Shown here: piece by piece, positions 43,349 through 52,256 of the stretch
How positions within the stretch are numbered: the first letter of the stretch is position 1
Layout: each line of letters begins with the position of its first letter
Source: Fidelibacterota bacterium
Lineage (GTDB): Bacteria > Fidelibacterota > UBA8477 > JABMPR01
Length of the DNA stretch: 56,268 nucleotides
Direction of reading: 5' to 3'
NCBI GenBank assembly: GCA_018650795.1
Contig: JABIFG010000141.1
Span: forward strand, 76,902 to 133,169
Position numbers and translations under genes: made by a program
Notes under the pieces: generated by a model
Told to the model about the DNA's origin: nothing
The model's database searches: none
What the model saw: the letters and a program-made list of their open reading frames with translations, nothing else

Positions 43349-45799
43349 ATGAGAACGCGATCAACAGTACAGGTATTGAATGCACTACTAATTAGTTGTC
43401 TGCTACCCCTGATGACATTTGCTACCATTCAGGAGCAGATTGATGCAGCAGTGGATGGAGATGTCATTTTAATTGAGCCTGGCACCTACATCGAGAACAT
43501 CAATTTTAATGGTAAGAATGTCACGGTTCGTTCAACAGGTGGACCAGAAGTTACCATCATTGATGGTAACCAGAATGGAACTTGTGTCCAATTAGTCAGC
43601 GGTGAAAACGAAACTGCTATTCTAGATGGTTTTACTATAACCAATGGTAATGGCATGCAAGGTGTAACCGCATGGATCGGGGGAGGGCTGTTAATTCAAA
43701 ACAACTCTCATCCAACCCTGACGAATCTGATTGTAACCGAGAATACAGCTACAATTGGTTCCGACCCAGCCGGTGGTGGCATCTGCATTGGTACTGGTTC
43801 AAATCCTTACCTTGAAAACATTGTGGTGAGTAATAATACCTCAGGTTGGGGTGGCGGTATGTCGATTTACCAGTGCAGCCCAATCCTCCATAATGTGATC
43901 ATTTCAGATAATCATGCTACACTCACTGGCGGTGGTATATATATAGTTGATGATGCAAATCCGGAACTATGGCGTGTACAGGTCACTGGTAATACAGCAG
44001 ATTATTATGGGGGCGGCATTTATGTACTAGCCAATTCCACACCCATTTTTAATCAGGTCACAATGACTGAAAACATTAGTGTTCTGGGAGGGGGCGGAAT
44101 CGTTACCCTGGCCAATGCTACCCCGAAAATTGTGAATTCAATTTTCTGGGCTAATGTACCTGATCAGATTCTTTTGTTTGAATATCAAGATTATGAGTCA
44201 AGCACCTTAGTTATAGCCAATTCAAATGTTATGGGTGGAGTTAGTAGTATAGGGCTTGGGGATGGTGAATTGGTAGACCTTGGGGGAAATATTGACGCAG
44301 ACCCCCTATTGTCTGATGATTTCTGCTTGTCGGGGGATTCGCCCTGTATTGATACAGGCATTGCTTTTTTGAGTTACAATTTTGAGGTCATTATTGACAT
44401 GGCCGAAAATGAATATTTTGAATCAGCCCCGGATATGGGATGCTATGAATCTGTACCTCCACCTGCTGTCATTACAGTTCCAGGGGATTTTACCACCATC
44501 CAGGCAGCCATTGACGTGGCTGTTGATCTGGATACCATCCTGGTGAGTGCTGGCACCTATATCGAGAATATTAATTATGATGGTAAGAATATCGTCGTTC
44601 ACTCAGTGGAAGGTCCTGAGGCAACCATCATTGATGGTAGCCAGAACGGGAGTTGTGTCCAAATAGTCAGTGGGGAGAATGAGTCAGCTGTTTTGGATGG
44701 TTTCACACTAACAAATGGTACGGGTTATCAAGGGCAAACTGCTTGGATTGGTGGAGGACTAGTCGTTACTAATGAGTCTAGTCCAACCCTGATAAATCTG
44801 ACAGTAACCGGAAATACCTGTACAAACGGTACTGACCCTGCAGGTGGTGGCATCAGCATTGGTGCTGGTTCAAATCCTTACCTTGAAGGAATTGTAATAA
44901 CCAATAATACCTCTCAGTGGGGTGGGGGTCTCTCGATCTGGGACTCCAGTCCAACCGTGCATGATGTGGTTATTTCAAATAATCATGCCACTAGCGGTGG
45001 GGGAGGCATAATTATTGGTCAAGAAGCTGACCCAGTGTTTAGCTCTGTCTTGGTCTCCGGTAATACTGCAATACTATCCGCCGGAGGAATATTTGTCCAT
45101 TTAAACTCTTCCCCAAGATTCAATCAATTGACCGTGACGGAAAACATCGGTCCTTATGGTGGTGGTGGAATGTTGGCAAGTAACAATGGTAATCCTGAGA
45201 TTGTGAACTCCATTTTCTGGGGCAACATTCCTGATCAAATCTATCTGTATGATGATTCTGTAGATCTTCCTAATACAATGACTGTTGCTCATTCAGATAT
45301 CATGGGTGGTGCTGCTGGCATCGAAACCACAAATGGTACTTTAGTTTGGCTAGACGGTAATCTTGATGAGGATCCCTGGTTCTGTGATCCAGATGACGAT
45401 GTTTTCACACTCGCCGATGATTCTCCCTGTCTTGGGACCGGTGAAGATGGCGTTGATATGGGTGCTTTAGGTTTGGGTTGTGCACTACCAGTAGCTCTGG
45501 ATAATGATTACCAATTTCCCACTCAGTTAGCCTTACATCAAAACTATCCCAACCCATTTAATCCGTCAACCACCATCAGTTATGATCTACCTGGAGCGAG
45601 CTGGGTTTCGCTGGTAGTCTATGATGTCACGGGTAGGACCATTGCCAACCTTGTAGAATCAGAATTGTCTGCTGGATACCACCAAACCGCCTGGAACGGG
45701 AAGGACAATACCGGAGATCCAGTTTCCACCGGTATTTATTTTTGTAGAATGGATGCTGAAGGTCACAACCAAACGATCAAGATGCTGTATGTCAGATAA
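43349..45799 (+). CDS. Secreted parallel beta-helix protein, internally duplicated, with sorting domain
   Basis: This 816-residue protein has a signal peptide (about 1-25), two homologous right-handed beta-helix halves (about residues 26-370 and 380-710), and a C-terminal type IX-like sorting domain from HQNYPNPFNPSTTISYDLPG. Each half begins with a pectate-lyase-like turn (TIQEQIDAAVDGDVILIEPG, TIQAAIDVAVDLDTILVSAG) and continues with TNNTS/GGGI-rich coils. Polysaccharide binding or cleavage, or a structural adhesin role, would fit, but I see no definite catalytic residues. AGGAGGAG precedes the ATG. It follows a propeller regulator by 128 bases. Confidence 0.87.
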   Translation: MRTRSTVQVLNALLISCLLPLMTFATIQEQIDAAVDGDVILIEPGTYIENINFNGKNVTVRSTGGPEVTIIDGNQNGTCVQLVSGENETAILDGFTITNGNGMQGVTAWIGGGLLIQNNSHPTLTNLIVTENTATIGSDPAGGGICIGTGSNPYLENIVVSNNTSGWGGGMSIYQCSPILHNVIISDNHATLTGGGIYIVDDANPELWRVQVTGNTADYYGGGIYVLANSTPIFNQVTMTENISVLGGGGIVTLANATPKIVNSIFWANVPDQILLFEYQDYESSTLVIANSNVMGGVSSIGLGDGELVDLGGNIDADPLLSDDFCLSGDSPCIDTGIAFLSYNFEVIIDMAENEYFESAPDMGCYESVPPPAVITVPGDFTTIQAAIDVAVDLDTILVSAGTYIENINYDGKNIVVHSVEGPEATIIDGSQNGSCVQIVSGENESAVLDGFTLTNGTGYQGQTAWIGGGLVVTNESSPTLINLTVTGNTCTNGTDPAGGGISIGAGSNPYLEGIVITNNTSQWGGGLSIWDSSPTVHDVVISNNHATSGGGGIIIGQEADPVFSSVLVSGNTAILSAGGIFVHLNSSPRFNQLTVTENIGPYGGGGMLASNNGNPEIVNSIFWGNIPDQIYLYDDSVDLPNTMTVAHSDIMGGAAGIETTNGTLVWLDGNLDEDPWFCDPDDDVFTLADDSPCLGTGEDGVDMGALGLGCALPVALDNDYQFPTQLALHQNYPNPFNPSTTISYDLPGASWVSLVVYDVTGRTIANLVESELSAGYHQTAWNGKDNTGDPVSTGIYFCRMDAEGHNQTIKMLYVR
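43424..45470 (+). repeat. Two tandem copies of an about 1,070-base unit inside one gene
   Basis: Corresponding landmarks are offset by about 1,070 bases: ACCATTCAGG/ACCATCCAGG at 43424/44494, GGTGAAAACGA/GGGGAGAATGA at 43601/44671, and ATTGTGAATTC/ATTGTGAACTC at about 44130/45199. Confidence 0.85.
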
Positions 45800-45836
45800 A
45801 CCAGTTTTCAGGCGGCGTAACCGACCAAACTGGTTT
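45798..45836. terminator. Hairpin directly after the beta-helix gene
   Basis: AAACCAGTTT (45798-45807) and AAACTGGTTT (45827-45836) form a perfect 10-bp stem with a 19-base loop. It begins inside the stop codon. A terminator role is likely, though no long T-run follows. Confidence 0.55.
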
Positions 45837-45855
45837 CAATCTATCTAGATTATCT

Positions 45856-45899
45856 AAAACCTGTTTGACTCACTCCGTTCGTTGAAAACAGGTTTTAAT
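45856..45899 (+). terminator. Second hairpin, terminator-like, member of a repeated hairpin family
   Basis: AAAACCTGTTT (45856-45866) pairs perfectly with AAACAGGTTTT (45886-45896), followed by AATTTC. The loop CTCACTCCGTTCGTT and arms match, in reverse orientation, the hairpin at 53916-53954. Confidence 0.6.
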
Positions 45900-45912
45900 T
45901 TCACACGATACC

Positions 45913-45941
45913 ACCCCGGCCTACCCAGTGAGGGTCGGGGT
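45913..45941. other. GC-rich hairpin before the amidotransferase-like gene
   Basis: ACCCCG (45913-45918) pairs with CGGGGT (45936-45941), with an inner CCC/GGG pairing. It ends about 10 bases before the AGAGGA ribosome-binding site at about 45950, so it may modulate translation. Confidence 0.4.
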
Positions 45942-45960
45942 CCTCCAGAGAGGAATTAAG

Positions 45961-47502
45961 ATGAGTAAAATTCGAATATACCTGGTCCTTATGACAATAT
46001 TTACCGCATTTTTATCTGCCCAAACCCCGGGTTATTTCAAGGATATTTTTTGTGATGGGGGTGCCCACCTCACATCTATGACCAATCTGCCAGCTGCCAA
46101 TGAGCTGGGTTTATTGGTAGAATATTTATATACATCTTCTTACGATGTGCAGAATGGGGTGATGATAGCAGATGATATTGACTCCAATGGTCATCTCCTC
46201 TATCCAGATGGGGCTCCCCGGTTTAGGATGATCTATACCAATGGTGGTACCGCCACTAACCATGGAAACTCATTAGGTGAAACCGGCAGGGAGCGGGTGA
46301 GAACCTTCTTCGCCAATGGCGGTAGTTATTCAGGGTCTTGTGCAGGAGCTTTCATTGCCAGTAATCACTGGGACGAGACGGGTACCAACCCGGCATATTA
46401 CCATATCTGGCCAGGCAGAGCTAGCGAGACTGGATTAACAGATGCATATACAGGTCACATCATTCCTGATGGTTCTCGTCTATTAAATTATTTTGATTTT
46501 GGAGGAGATTTTTACATCGACAATGTGCGTCACAATGGTGGTTGTTATGCCAATGAGCAAATAGACTATCCTCCGGGGACCGAAGTATTATTAAGGTATG
46601 ATTATCCAGGTTGGGATATGCATGAAATGGCCAGCACATGGGCTTACAAACCACGTGGTACTTCAGGACTAAATGCAGGACGAGTCGTTGTCACTGGTTC
46701 TCACCCCGAAGCTGTTGATACGGGTGAAAGACTTGACATGATGAAGGCTATTCTATTATATGCTCTTGATGGGGCCGGCATACCTCAGGTCAAAGGAGAG
46801 CTGACAAATGGCGAGATGCGATCAATGGATTTGTATGCTGAAGACAGTCTGCCGGAATTCACGCGGATTGGCGACAAACAGTATCATCACTTCACATTTT
46901 TAGCTCCACCGGAGGCAGATAGCTTAACCATTGAGTTAGCTGGCGAAGTTGGTTTCGATTTTAAGCTTTATGCAAACCCCGGTGATTTTGCCTTTGAGAA
47001 CACGGCTCTTTTTGCCAGCTCAGGTGAAGGCTCAGAGCATGTACTTCAACTACCAGCAGATGAATCAGCACTATGGTATATCGGTGTGGAGTGTGTTTCA
47101 ACTGTAGATGCTTTGAATTATATCTACTATGGTGGCACTGAGGTTTTAAACGGAGTGGCCTATGACATCACGGCCACCGGGGAAACTGTGGTTGTTGGGG
47201 TTGCGGATTTACCGGACTCTCCATCCGGGTATATGTTGTACCCTAACTATCCCAACCCCTTCAACCCTACAACAACAATTCAGTACAGGCTGCCTGAGGC
47301 TGGCTCAGTGCAGTTCTTGATCTTAAATGTTTTGGGGCAAGAAATCATAAAACTCCAAAATGAGGTTCAACCCCCAGGCAATCATGAAGTGCAATGGAAT
47401 GGCCTTGATCAAGCAGGTAACCCAGTGGATACCGGTGTGTATTTCGCGAGGTTAGAAGCTGGGATTTATTCCGAAACCATTAAGATGGTTTATTTGAAAT
47501 AA
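45961..47502 (+). CDS. Secreted class-I glutamine-amidotransferase-like (BPL_N) protein with sorting domain
   Basis: I place the start at ATG 45961 (513 residues), since AGAGGA lies just upstream and a true signal peptide follows (MSKIRIYLVLMTIFTAFLSA); an upstream GTG at 45928 lies in a hairpin. The first 265 residues resemble the biotin-protein-ligase N-terminal amidotransferase fold. The nucleophile elbow is GGSYSGSCAGAFIAS, with C116 counted from this start, and GSHPEAVD supplies His237 and Glu239. A pre-peptidase C-terminal-like beta domain (about 290-400) and a type IX-like sorting domain (YPNYPNPFNPTTTIQYRLPE) follow. An intact triad in an exported protein suggests an active extracellular hydrolase; the substrate is unknown. 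Confidence 0.82.
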   Translation: MSKIRIYLVLMTIFTAFLSAQTPGYFKDIFCDGGAHLTSMTNLPAANELGLLVEYLYTSSYDVQNGVMIADDIDSNGHLLYPDGAPRFRMIYTNGGTATNHGNSLGETGRERVRTFFANGGSYSGSCAGAFIASNHWDETGTNPAYYHIWPGRASETGLTDAYTGHIIPDGSRLLNYFDFGGDFYIDNVRHNGGCYANEQIDYPPGTEVLLRYDYPGWDMHEMASTWAYKPRGTSGLNAGRVVVTGSHPEAVDTGERLDMMKAILLYALDGAGIPQVKGELTNGEMRSMDLYAEDSLPEFTRIGDKQYHHFTFLAPPEADSLTIELAGEVGFDFKLYANPGDFAFENTALFASSGEGSEHVLQLPADESALWYIGVECVSTVDALNYIYYGGTEVLNGVAYDITATGETVVVGVADLPDSPSGYMLYPNYPNPFNPTTTIQYRLPEAGSVQFLILNVLGQEIIKLQNEVQPPGNHEVQWNGLDQAGNPVDTGVYFARLEAGIYSETIKMVYLK

Positions 47503-47749
47503 TTATATCTCCATTGGACCTGTGCGGGCTCTTAGTGTGGCAGTTTGCTAGCGCGGATGGTATTTAGGGCGCTATAAAAGGGTTCCTTGCCAGAAATCAC
47601 AAAGGAATGTTGCCCAACTTTTGGCTAAACCATCCAATCTTGTACAACGTGCATATTTTCGGATAAGTAATCCGTTTTGGTGATAAATATTATCATTTGA
47701 ATTATTTCACACCTCGCTCTATCTTCAAAGCGATCACTCACAAATACTT
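47503..47749. other. Intergenic region upstream of the hybrid two-component regulator
   Basis: No gene seen. A short palindrome GATAAATATTATC is at about 47682, and AT-rich sequence leads to the regulator start, which has no obvious Shine-Dalgarno. Confidence 0.4.
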
Positions 47750-50700
47750 ATGAAGCGAAGCAACTATATCTGTCTGCTAATTTGTCTATTCTTGACAGTT
47801 ATCCCTATTCACAATTATTCTCAGCACATCCGGTTCAGTCATTTTCAGGAAAAAGATGGTTTAAACGATGATCGCGTTTATAAGATAACTGAGGATCATA
47901 AGGGTTTTATGTGGTTTGCTACTGGAGCAGGTATAGCCAGGTATGATGGATATCAGTTTAAGCAGTTTAAAAATGATCTCTATGATTCTAATTCTCTTTC
48001 CGGATATCATACGTATGAAATTTATGCCGATAGGGAGGATATAATCTGGATTGGGGTAGGAGGACTGGGTCTTGACAAATATGACCCCAGGACAGCAAAA
48101 TTTACTCACTATGTTTTTTCTAGGGAAACCCCTCTTGGTGTTAGCAATAACGATATTAGTGACATTTTGGAGGATAAAGACGGCTTATTCTGGGTTGCCA
48201 CCTGGGGGGGCGGATTAAATCTATTTGACCGGGAAAAAGAGACCTTCACACATATAAAGCATGATCCAGAGAAACCAAATACGCTTATTAGTGATTTTAT
48301 AAAAGTTGTGGTAGAAGACCCCACTGCAAATGGGAGTGTGCTTTGGGTCGGAACTCACCTGGGACTTGACCGTTTTGATTATAACCTGCAGCAAGTCACC
48401 CACTACCAACATGATTCGACTAATCAAAATAGCCTGGGCTGGAATTGGATAGATGATCTATGGATCACGCCTACCGGCAAGCTGTGGATCGGAACACGGG
48501 AGGGTGTAGACTTCTTCGACCCGGAGACTGAACAGTTCACCCACTATCGCACCAATCCCAACGATTCAAATTCCTTGAGTTCAAACCGAGTGAGTTGTTT
48601 GATAGAAGATAGTTCAGGAGATGTGTGGGTAGGGACAGCTGACCAAACCCTCAATAGGATCATTTTTGATCAATCTGATAAATCAAATCAAAGACCACGA
48701 TTTGTCCGTTACAAACACGATCCCTTCAATCCAGCCAGTTTGAGTGATGATCTGGGTAGTAATGATCTGTTTGAAGATAATTCCGGTTCTATCTGGATAG
48801 GGCATGATCATGGAGGACTTGACAAGTTTGATCCTACAACTGAAAGCTTCATCAATTACAAAAAAGTTCCCAGTGATATCAATAGTATCGATGATAATTT
48901 TGTCACTGATATTTATCAGGACCCACGGGGAATCCTATGGGTATCAACAGATGGAGGGCTAAACCGTATTGATCGTAACAAGGGGAGTTATCAATATTTT
49001 TCCCTAAAGGATGAGAGTCCCAGCTCAGATGCACCAATTATTAGCACGATTACTCCGGATTTGAAAAACACGGACATTCTGTGGATGGGCACATACCAGG
49101 GGCTCTATAATTTCAGCAAAAGCAAGGGGGAATTTAGAAAGTATCCTAATACTGGGTCCGCCGTTTACCTGAAACAGGATCAATATGGAAATATCTGGTA
49201 TGTTTCCGGACACAGCGGTTTAAGCAAGTTTAACACGAGTGATCAATCCTTAATCTCTTACCATCATGACCCTGGAAATAATGGGAGCTTGAGTAGCGAA
49301 AAGGTGACTTATGTTTACATAGAGCCAGGAAAGGCAGATACTGTTATTTGGATTTGCGGTTGGAATGGTCTTAATCGCTTTGACACGCGTACTGAAGAGT
49401 TCAAACGCTACTTGTTTGATCCGAATGACTCCCTGAGTATTAGCCACCCTAAGGTATTATCAATTGCGAAAGATAAACAGGGCAACTTGTGGGCAAGTAC
49501 CCAGAGTTCCTTGGATAAACTTGACCTGAAAACTGGAATTTTCACCCGCTACAGCCCTCCAGATACCAGAGATATAAGAGGTATTGGGAGCTTGACGCTT
49601 GATAATGAAGGTTATTTGTGGGAAGGATCCGATTATGGTCTCTGGAAATTCAATCCCCAGACTGGGGAATTTAAATGGTACGTCTACGAGGATGGTATCT
49701 CAGAAGGTGAAATAGTTGGACTCCTCTTCAATCAAGCAAGCGGTGAAATGTTTGCAAATGGAGAGCTGGGTTTCACAACTTTCTTCCCAGGTCTGCTCCA
49801 GGAAAATCAGAATGTCCCACCAATCGTTCTGACATCATTTAAAAAATTCAATAAAGAGGTGGTCCTGGACACATCCATTTCCTACATCAAACAGATCACT
49901 CTTGAACCTGATGAAAACGTGTTCTCCTTTGAGTTTGCTGCCCTCAATTACGTCAACTCTCAGCAAAATGAATACGCCTATAAAATGAAAGGTTTCGATA
50001 GGGACTGGATTAACACAATTGCATCAAAACGTATCGCCAATTATACGAATCTTGACCCAGGCGACTACACTTTCACAGTCAGGGGCTCCAATAATGACGG
50101 GCTTTGGAACGAGGCAGGCGCTTCAGTGAAGATTACAATCCTCCCTCACTGGTGGGAGTCGAATCTGGCATATTTTATCTACCTCCTGCTGTTTCTTGGA
50201 GGTGTTTATAGATATCGTAATTTTGAGTTGAATCGGGTAAAACTGCAGCAACAATATGAGATGGAACATTTTGAGACTAATAAACTCAAAGAAATAGATC
50301 AGGTAAAATCGCGCTTCTTTGCCAATATTTCTCATGAGTTTAGAACACCACTGACCCTGATCCTGGGGCCTATTCAAAAAATATTATCAAGAGCCATCGA
50401 TTCTGACTCCCAGCAGGATCTGAATCTGATGCAACGGCAGGCCAAACATCTCCTGGATCTGGTTTCTCAACTACTTGACCTCTCTAAACTGGAAGCGGGC
50501 AAGATGAAAGTTCAAGTTTCTAAGCGTAATATTGTGCCACTGCTCAAAGGATTAGCACTGTCCTTTGCTTCTCTCGCCGAAAGGGATAATAAGACCTTGA
50601 GATTTGAAAATGATCTTGAGGACATCCAGGTTTATGTTGATAAAGAAGCCATCACGAGGATTATCAACAATCTTCTCTCAAATGCCTTCAAATTTACTGC

Positions 50701-51886
50701 TGATACTGGAAGTGTAGCTGTAGGTGTTAAAGTCCTTCCTGAAAGTGAATCATTTAATGCAGGGTCACTTGAAATAACGGTCACAGATAATGGCATAGGT
50801 ATCCCGGCAACTCGAGTTGAAAAGATTTTTGACCGTTTCTATCAGGTTGATAATAGTGAAACTCGCGAAAGGGAGGGTACCGGTATAGGACTGTCTCTGA
50901 CAAGGGAGCTGGTGGAACTGCATCAGGGTTCAATATCTGTGACCAGTAATGAAGGGGCAGGAACCAGCGTTATTGTCCGGCTACCCCTGGGTCGAGAGCA
51001 TCTCAGACCAGATGAGATTTTAGATCTGGAATTGGAGGAAGCAGATGGAATCCTGGATGACCACCTAATTGCTGCTGATGAAATATCAGCTCCTGCAGAA
51101 TCTCTCGTGGATGAATCCAAACCCATCTTGCTAATAGTTGAGGACAATATAGACGTTCGGAATTATGTCAGATCGGATCTTGATGAGCTTTACAATTGTC
51201 ACGAAGCAGTCGACGGTGTTGCTGGTCTGGAACAAGCCCTGGAGCACATTCCCGATTTGATCATTTCTGATGTGATGATGCCCAGAATGGATGGGGTAGA
51301 ATTCTGCAAGGAAATCAAGACGGATGAACGCACCAGTCATATACCAGTTATTCTGCTGACTGCAAAGGCAGACCTGGAGAGCAAGCTGGAAGGCTTGGAA
51401 ACCGGTGCTGATGCTTATATCACCAAACCTTTCGAGACCCAGGAATTGCGGGTTAGGATCAAGAATTTGATCGAACAAAGGGAATTACTTAGAGAACGTT
51501 ATCAGCAGGATCCCAATCTGGTTCCAGCTGGTCTCAACCTGTCCTCCATGGATGAACAGTTTCTGGAAAAAGCCAGCCAGATATCCAGAGACCACATAGA
51601 TGATCTTGACTTTAATGTTGATGCTCTATCACGGAAAATATTCATGAGTCGTCAGCATTTGAATCGAAAGCTGAAGGCCCTGACAGGGAGAACGGCTGTC
51701 GAATTTATAAGAACCATCCGTCTAAAGAGTGCAGCAATCCTTTTGCGGAACCAACAGTCGACCATCGCTGAAATAGCCTATCAGGTTGGATATACCAATG
51801 CATCCCATTTTGCCAAAGCGTTTCACGAGGAGTTTGGTAACTCACCCTCAGATTATATGACACAGCATCAGGGCAGAGAAACGTAG
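47750..51886 (+). CDS. Hybrid two-component system regulator: propeller sensor, histidine kinase, receiver, AraC domain
   Basis: This 1378-residue single-protein two-component system has a signal peptide, about 14 propeller repeats (DGLNDDRVYKITEDHKGFMW) and a Y_Y_Y domain (YAYKMKGFDRDWINT, near 745-800). After one membrane helix near 805-825 comes a HisKA domain with H862 in ISHEFRTPLTLILGP and an HATPase with NNLLSNAFKFT, TDNGIGIP and GTGIGLSLT. The receiver has phospho-acceptor D1174 in IISDVMMPRMDG and Lys in YITKPF. An AraC-type domain ends the protein (about 1275-1378, IAEIAYQVGYTNASHFAKAF). All catalytic residues are present. Such proteins usually sense oligosaccharides outside the membrane and activate adjacent genes; the neighbours here are sorted secreted proteins. 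Confidence 0.95.
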   Translation: MKRSNYICLLICLFLTVIPIHNYSQHIRFSHFQEKDGLNDDRVYKITEDHKGFMWFATGAGIARYDGYQFKQFKNDLYDSNSLSGYHTYEIYADREDIIWIGVGGLGLDKYDPRTAKFTHYVFSRETPLGVSNNDISDILEDKDGLFWVATWGGGLNLFDREKETFTHIKHDPEKPNTLISDFIKVVVEDPTANGSVLWVGTHLGLDRFDYNLQQVTHYQHDSTNQNSLGWNWIDDLWITPTGKLWIGTREGVDFFDPETEQFTHYRTNPNDSNSLSSNRVSCLIEDSSGDVWVGTADQTLNRIIFDQSDKSNQRPRFVRYKHDPFNPASLSDDLGSNDLFEDNSGSIWIGHDHGGLDKFDPTTESFINYKKVPSDINSIDDNFVTDIYQDPRGILWVSTDGGLNRIDRNKGSYQYFSLKDESPSSDAPIISTITPDLKNTDILWMGTYQGLYNFSKSKGEFRKYPNTGSAVYLKQDQYGNIWYVSGHSGLSKFNTSDQSLISYHHDPGNNGSLSSEKVTYVYIEPGKADTVIWICGWNGLNRFDTRTEEFKRYLFDPNDSLSISHPKVLSIAKDKQGNLWASTQSSLDKLDLKTGIFTRYSPPDTRDIRGIGSLTLDNEGYLWEGSDYGLWKFNPQTGEFKWYVYEDGISEGEIVGLLFNQASGEMFANGELGFTTFFPGLLQENQNVPPIVLTSFKKFNKEVVLDTSISYIKQITLEPDENVFSFEFAALNYVNSQQNEYAYKMKGFDRDWINTIASKRIANYTNLDPGDYTFTVRGSNNDGLWNEAGASVKITILPHWWESNLAYFIYLLLFLGGVYRYRNFELNRVKLQQQYEMEHFETNKLKEIDQVKSRFFANISHEFRTPLTLILGPIQKILSRAIDSDSQQDLNLMQRQAKHLLDLVSQLLDLSKLEAGKMKVQVSKRNIVPLLKGLALSFASLAERDNKTLRFENDLEDIQVYVDKEAITRIINNLLSNAFKFTADTGSVAVGVKVLPESESFNAGSLEITVTDNGIGIPATRVEKIFDRFYQVDNSETREREGTGIGLSLTRELVELHQGSISVTSNEGAGTSVIVRLPLGREHLRPDEILDLELEEADGILDDHLIAADEISAPAESLVDESKPILLIVEDNIDVRNYVRSDLDELYNCHEAVDGVAGLEQALEHIPDLIISDVMMPRMDGVEFCKEIKTDERTSHIPVILLTAKADLESKLEGLETGADAYITKPFETQELRVRIKNLIEQRELLRERYQQDPNLVPAGLNLSSMDEQFLEKASQISRDHIDDLDFNVDALSRKIFMSRQHLNRKLKALTGRTAVEFIRTIRLKSAAILLRNQQSTIAEIAYQVGYTNASHFAKAFHEEFGNSPSDYMTQHQGRET

Positions 51887-52256
51887 TCACTCCACTTTGT
51901 CCCACCCAGTCCTTGAAAGCCTGACAGACTTGCCGGGATCGCTATAACTACAAGCCAACTTTGCGTTCTCCGCGCCCTTCGCGGTTAATAAACGCCCCCA
52001 GTCGATCCCTCCCAGATCCACAGTAAAATCCCTGGCGCACCACCAAAACCCCCGAAATGTTCCCAATTGAACAGCATGTGTTCCATCAGCGTCATTCAAT
52101 CGAAGGCTCCAATTGTACCTTAACGTTGAGCAAAGTAATAAATATTGATGAACGAGTTATGATCAGCAATTGGATACTGATTGCGATCAAAGCTCGGATT
52201 TATTTCTTCTGATTTTAGGAATAAGTGTTTCGTTCAACACAAACAAAGGAGAGCGT
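51887..52256. other. Intergenic region with a dispersed-repeat-like segment
   Basis: No real gene seen. Near 51960-51990 the sequence CGTTCTCCGCGCCCTTCGCG followed by GTTAATAA resembles a dispersed intergenic repeat whose reverse strand translates as LTAKGAENAKL; the 70-residue minus-strand frame here is regarded as spurious. The last 60 bases form the leader of the propeller-fold gene, with AAAGGAGA before ATG 52257. Confidence 0.45.

Noticed and set aside
45928-45960. GTG start for the amidotransferase-like protein
   Set aside because: The GTG lies in the loop of a GC-rich hairpin, and the residues it would add (MRVGVLQRGIK) precede a proper signal peptide that begins at ATG 45961 behind AGAGGA.
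51887-52099. A 70-codon minus-strand open frame between the hybrid regulator and the propeller-fold gene
   Set aside because: It includes the LTAKGAENAKL reading of a dispersed repeat, lacks a ribosome-binding site and has no recognisable domain.
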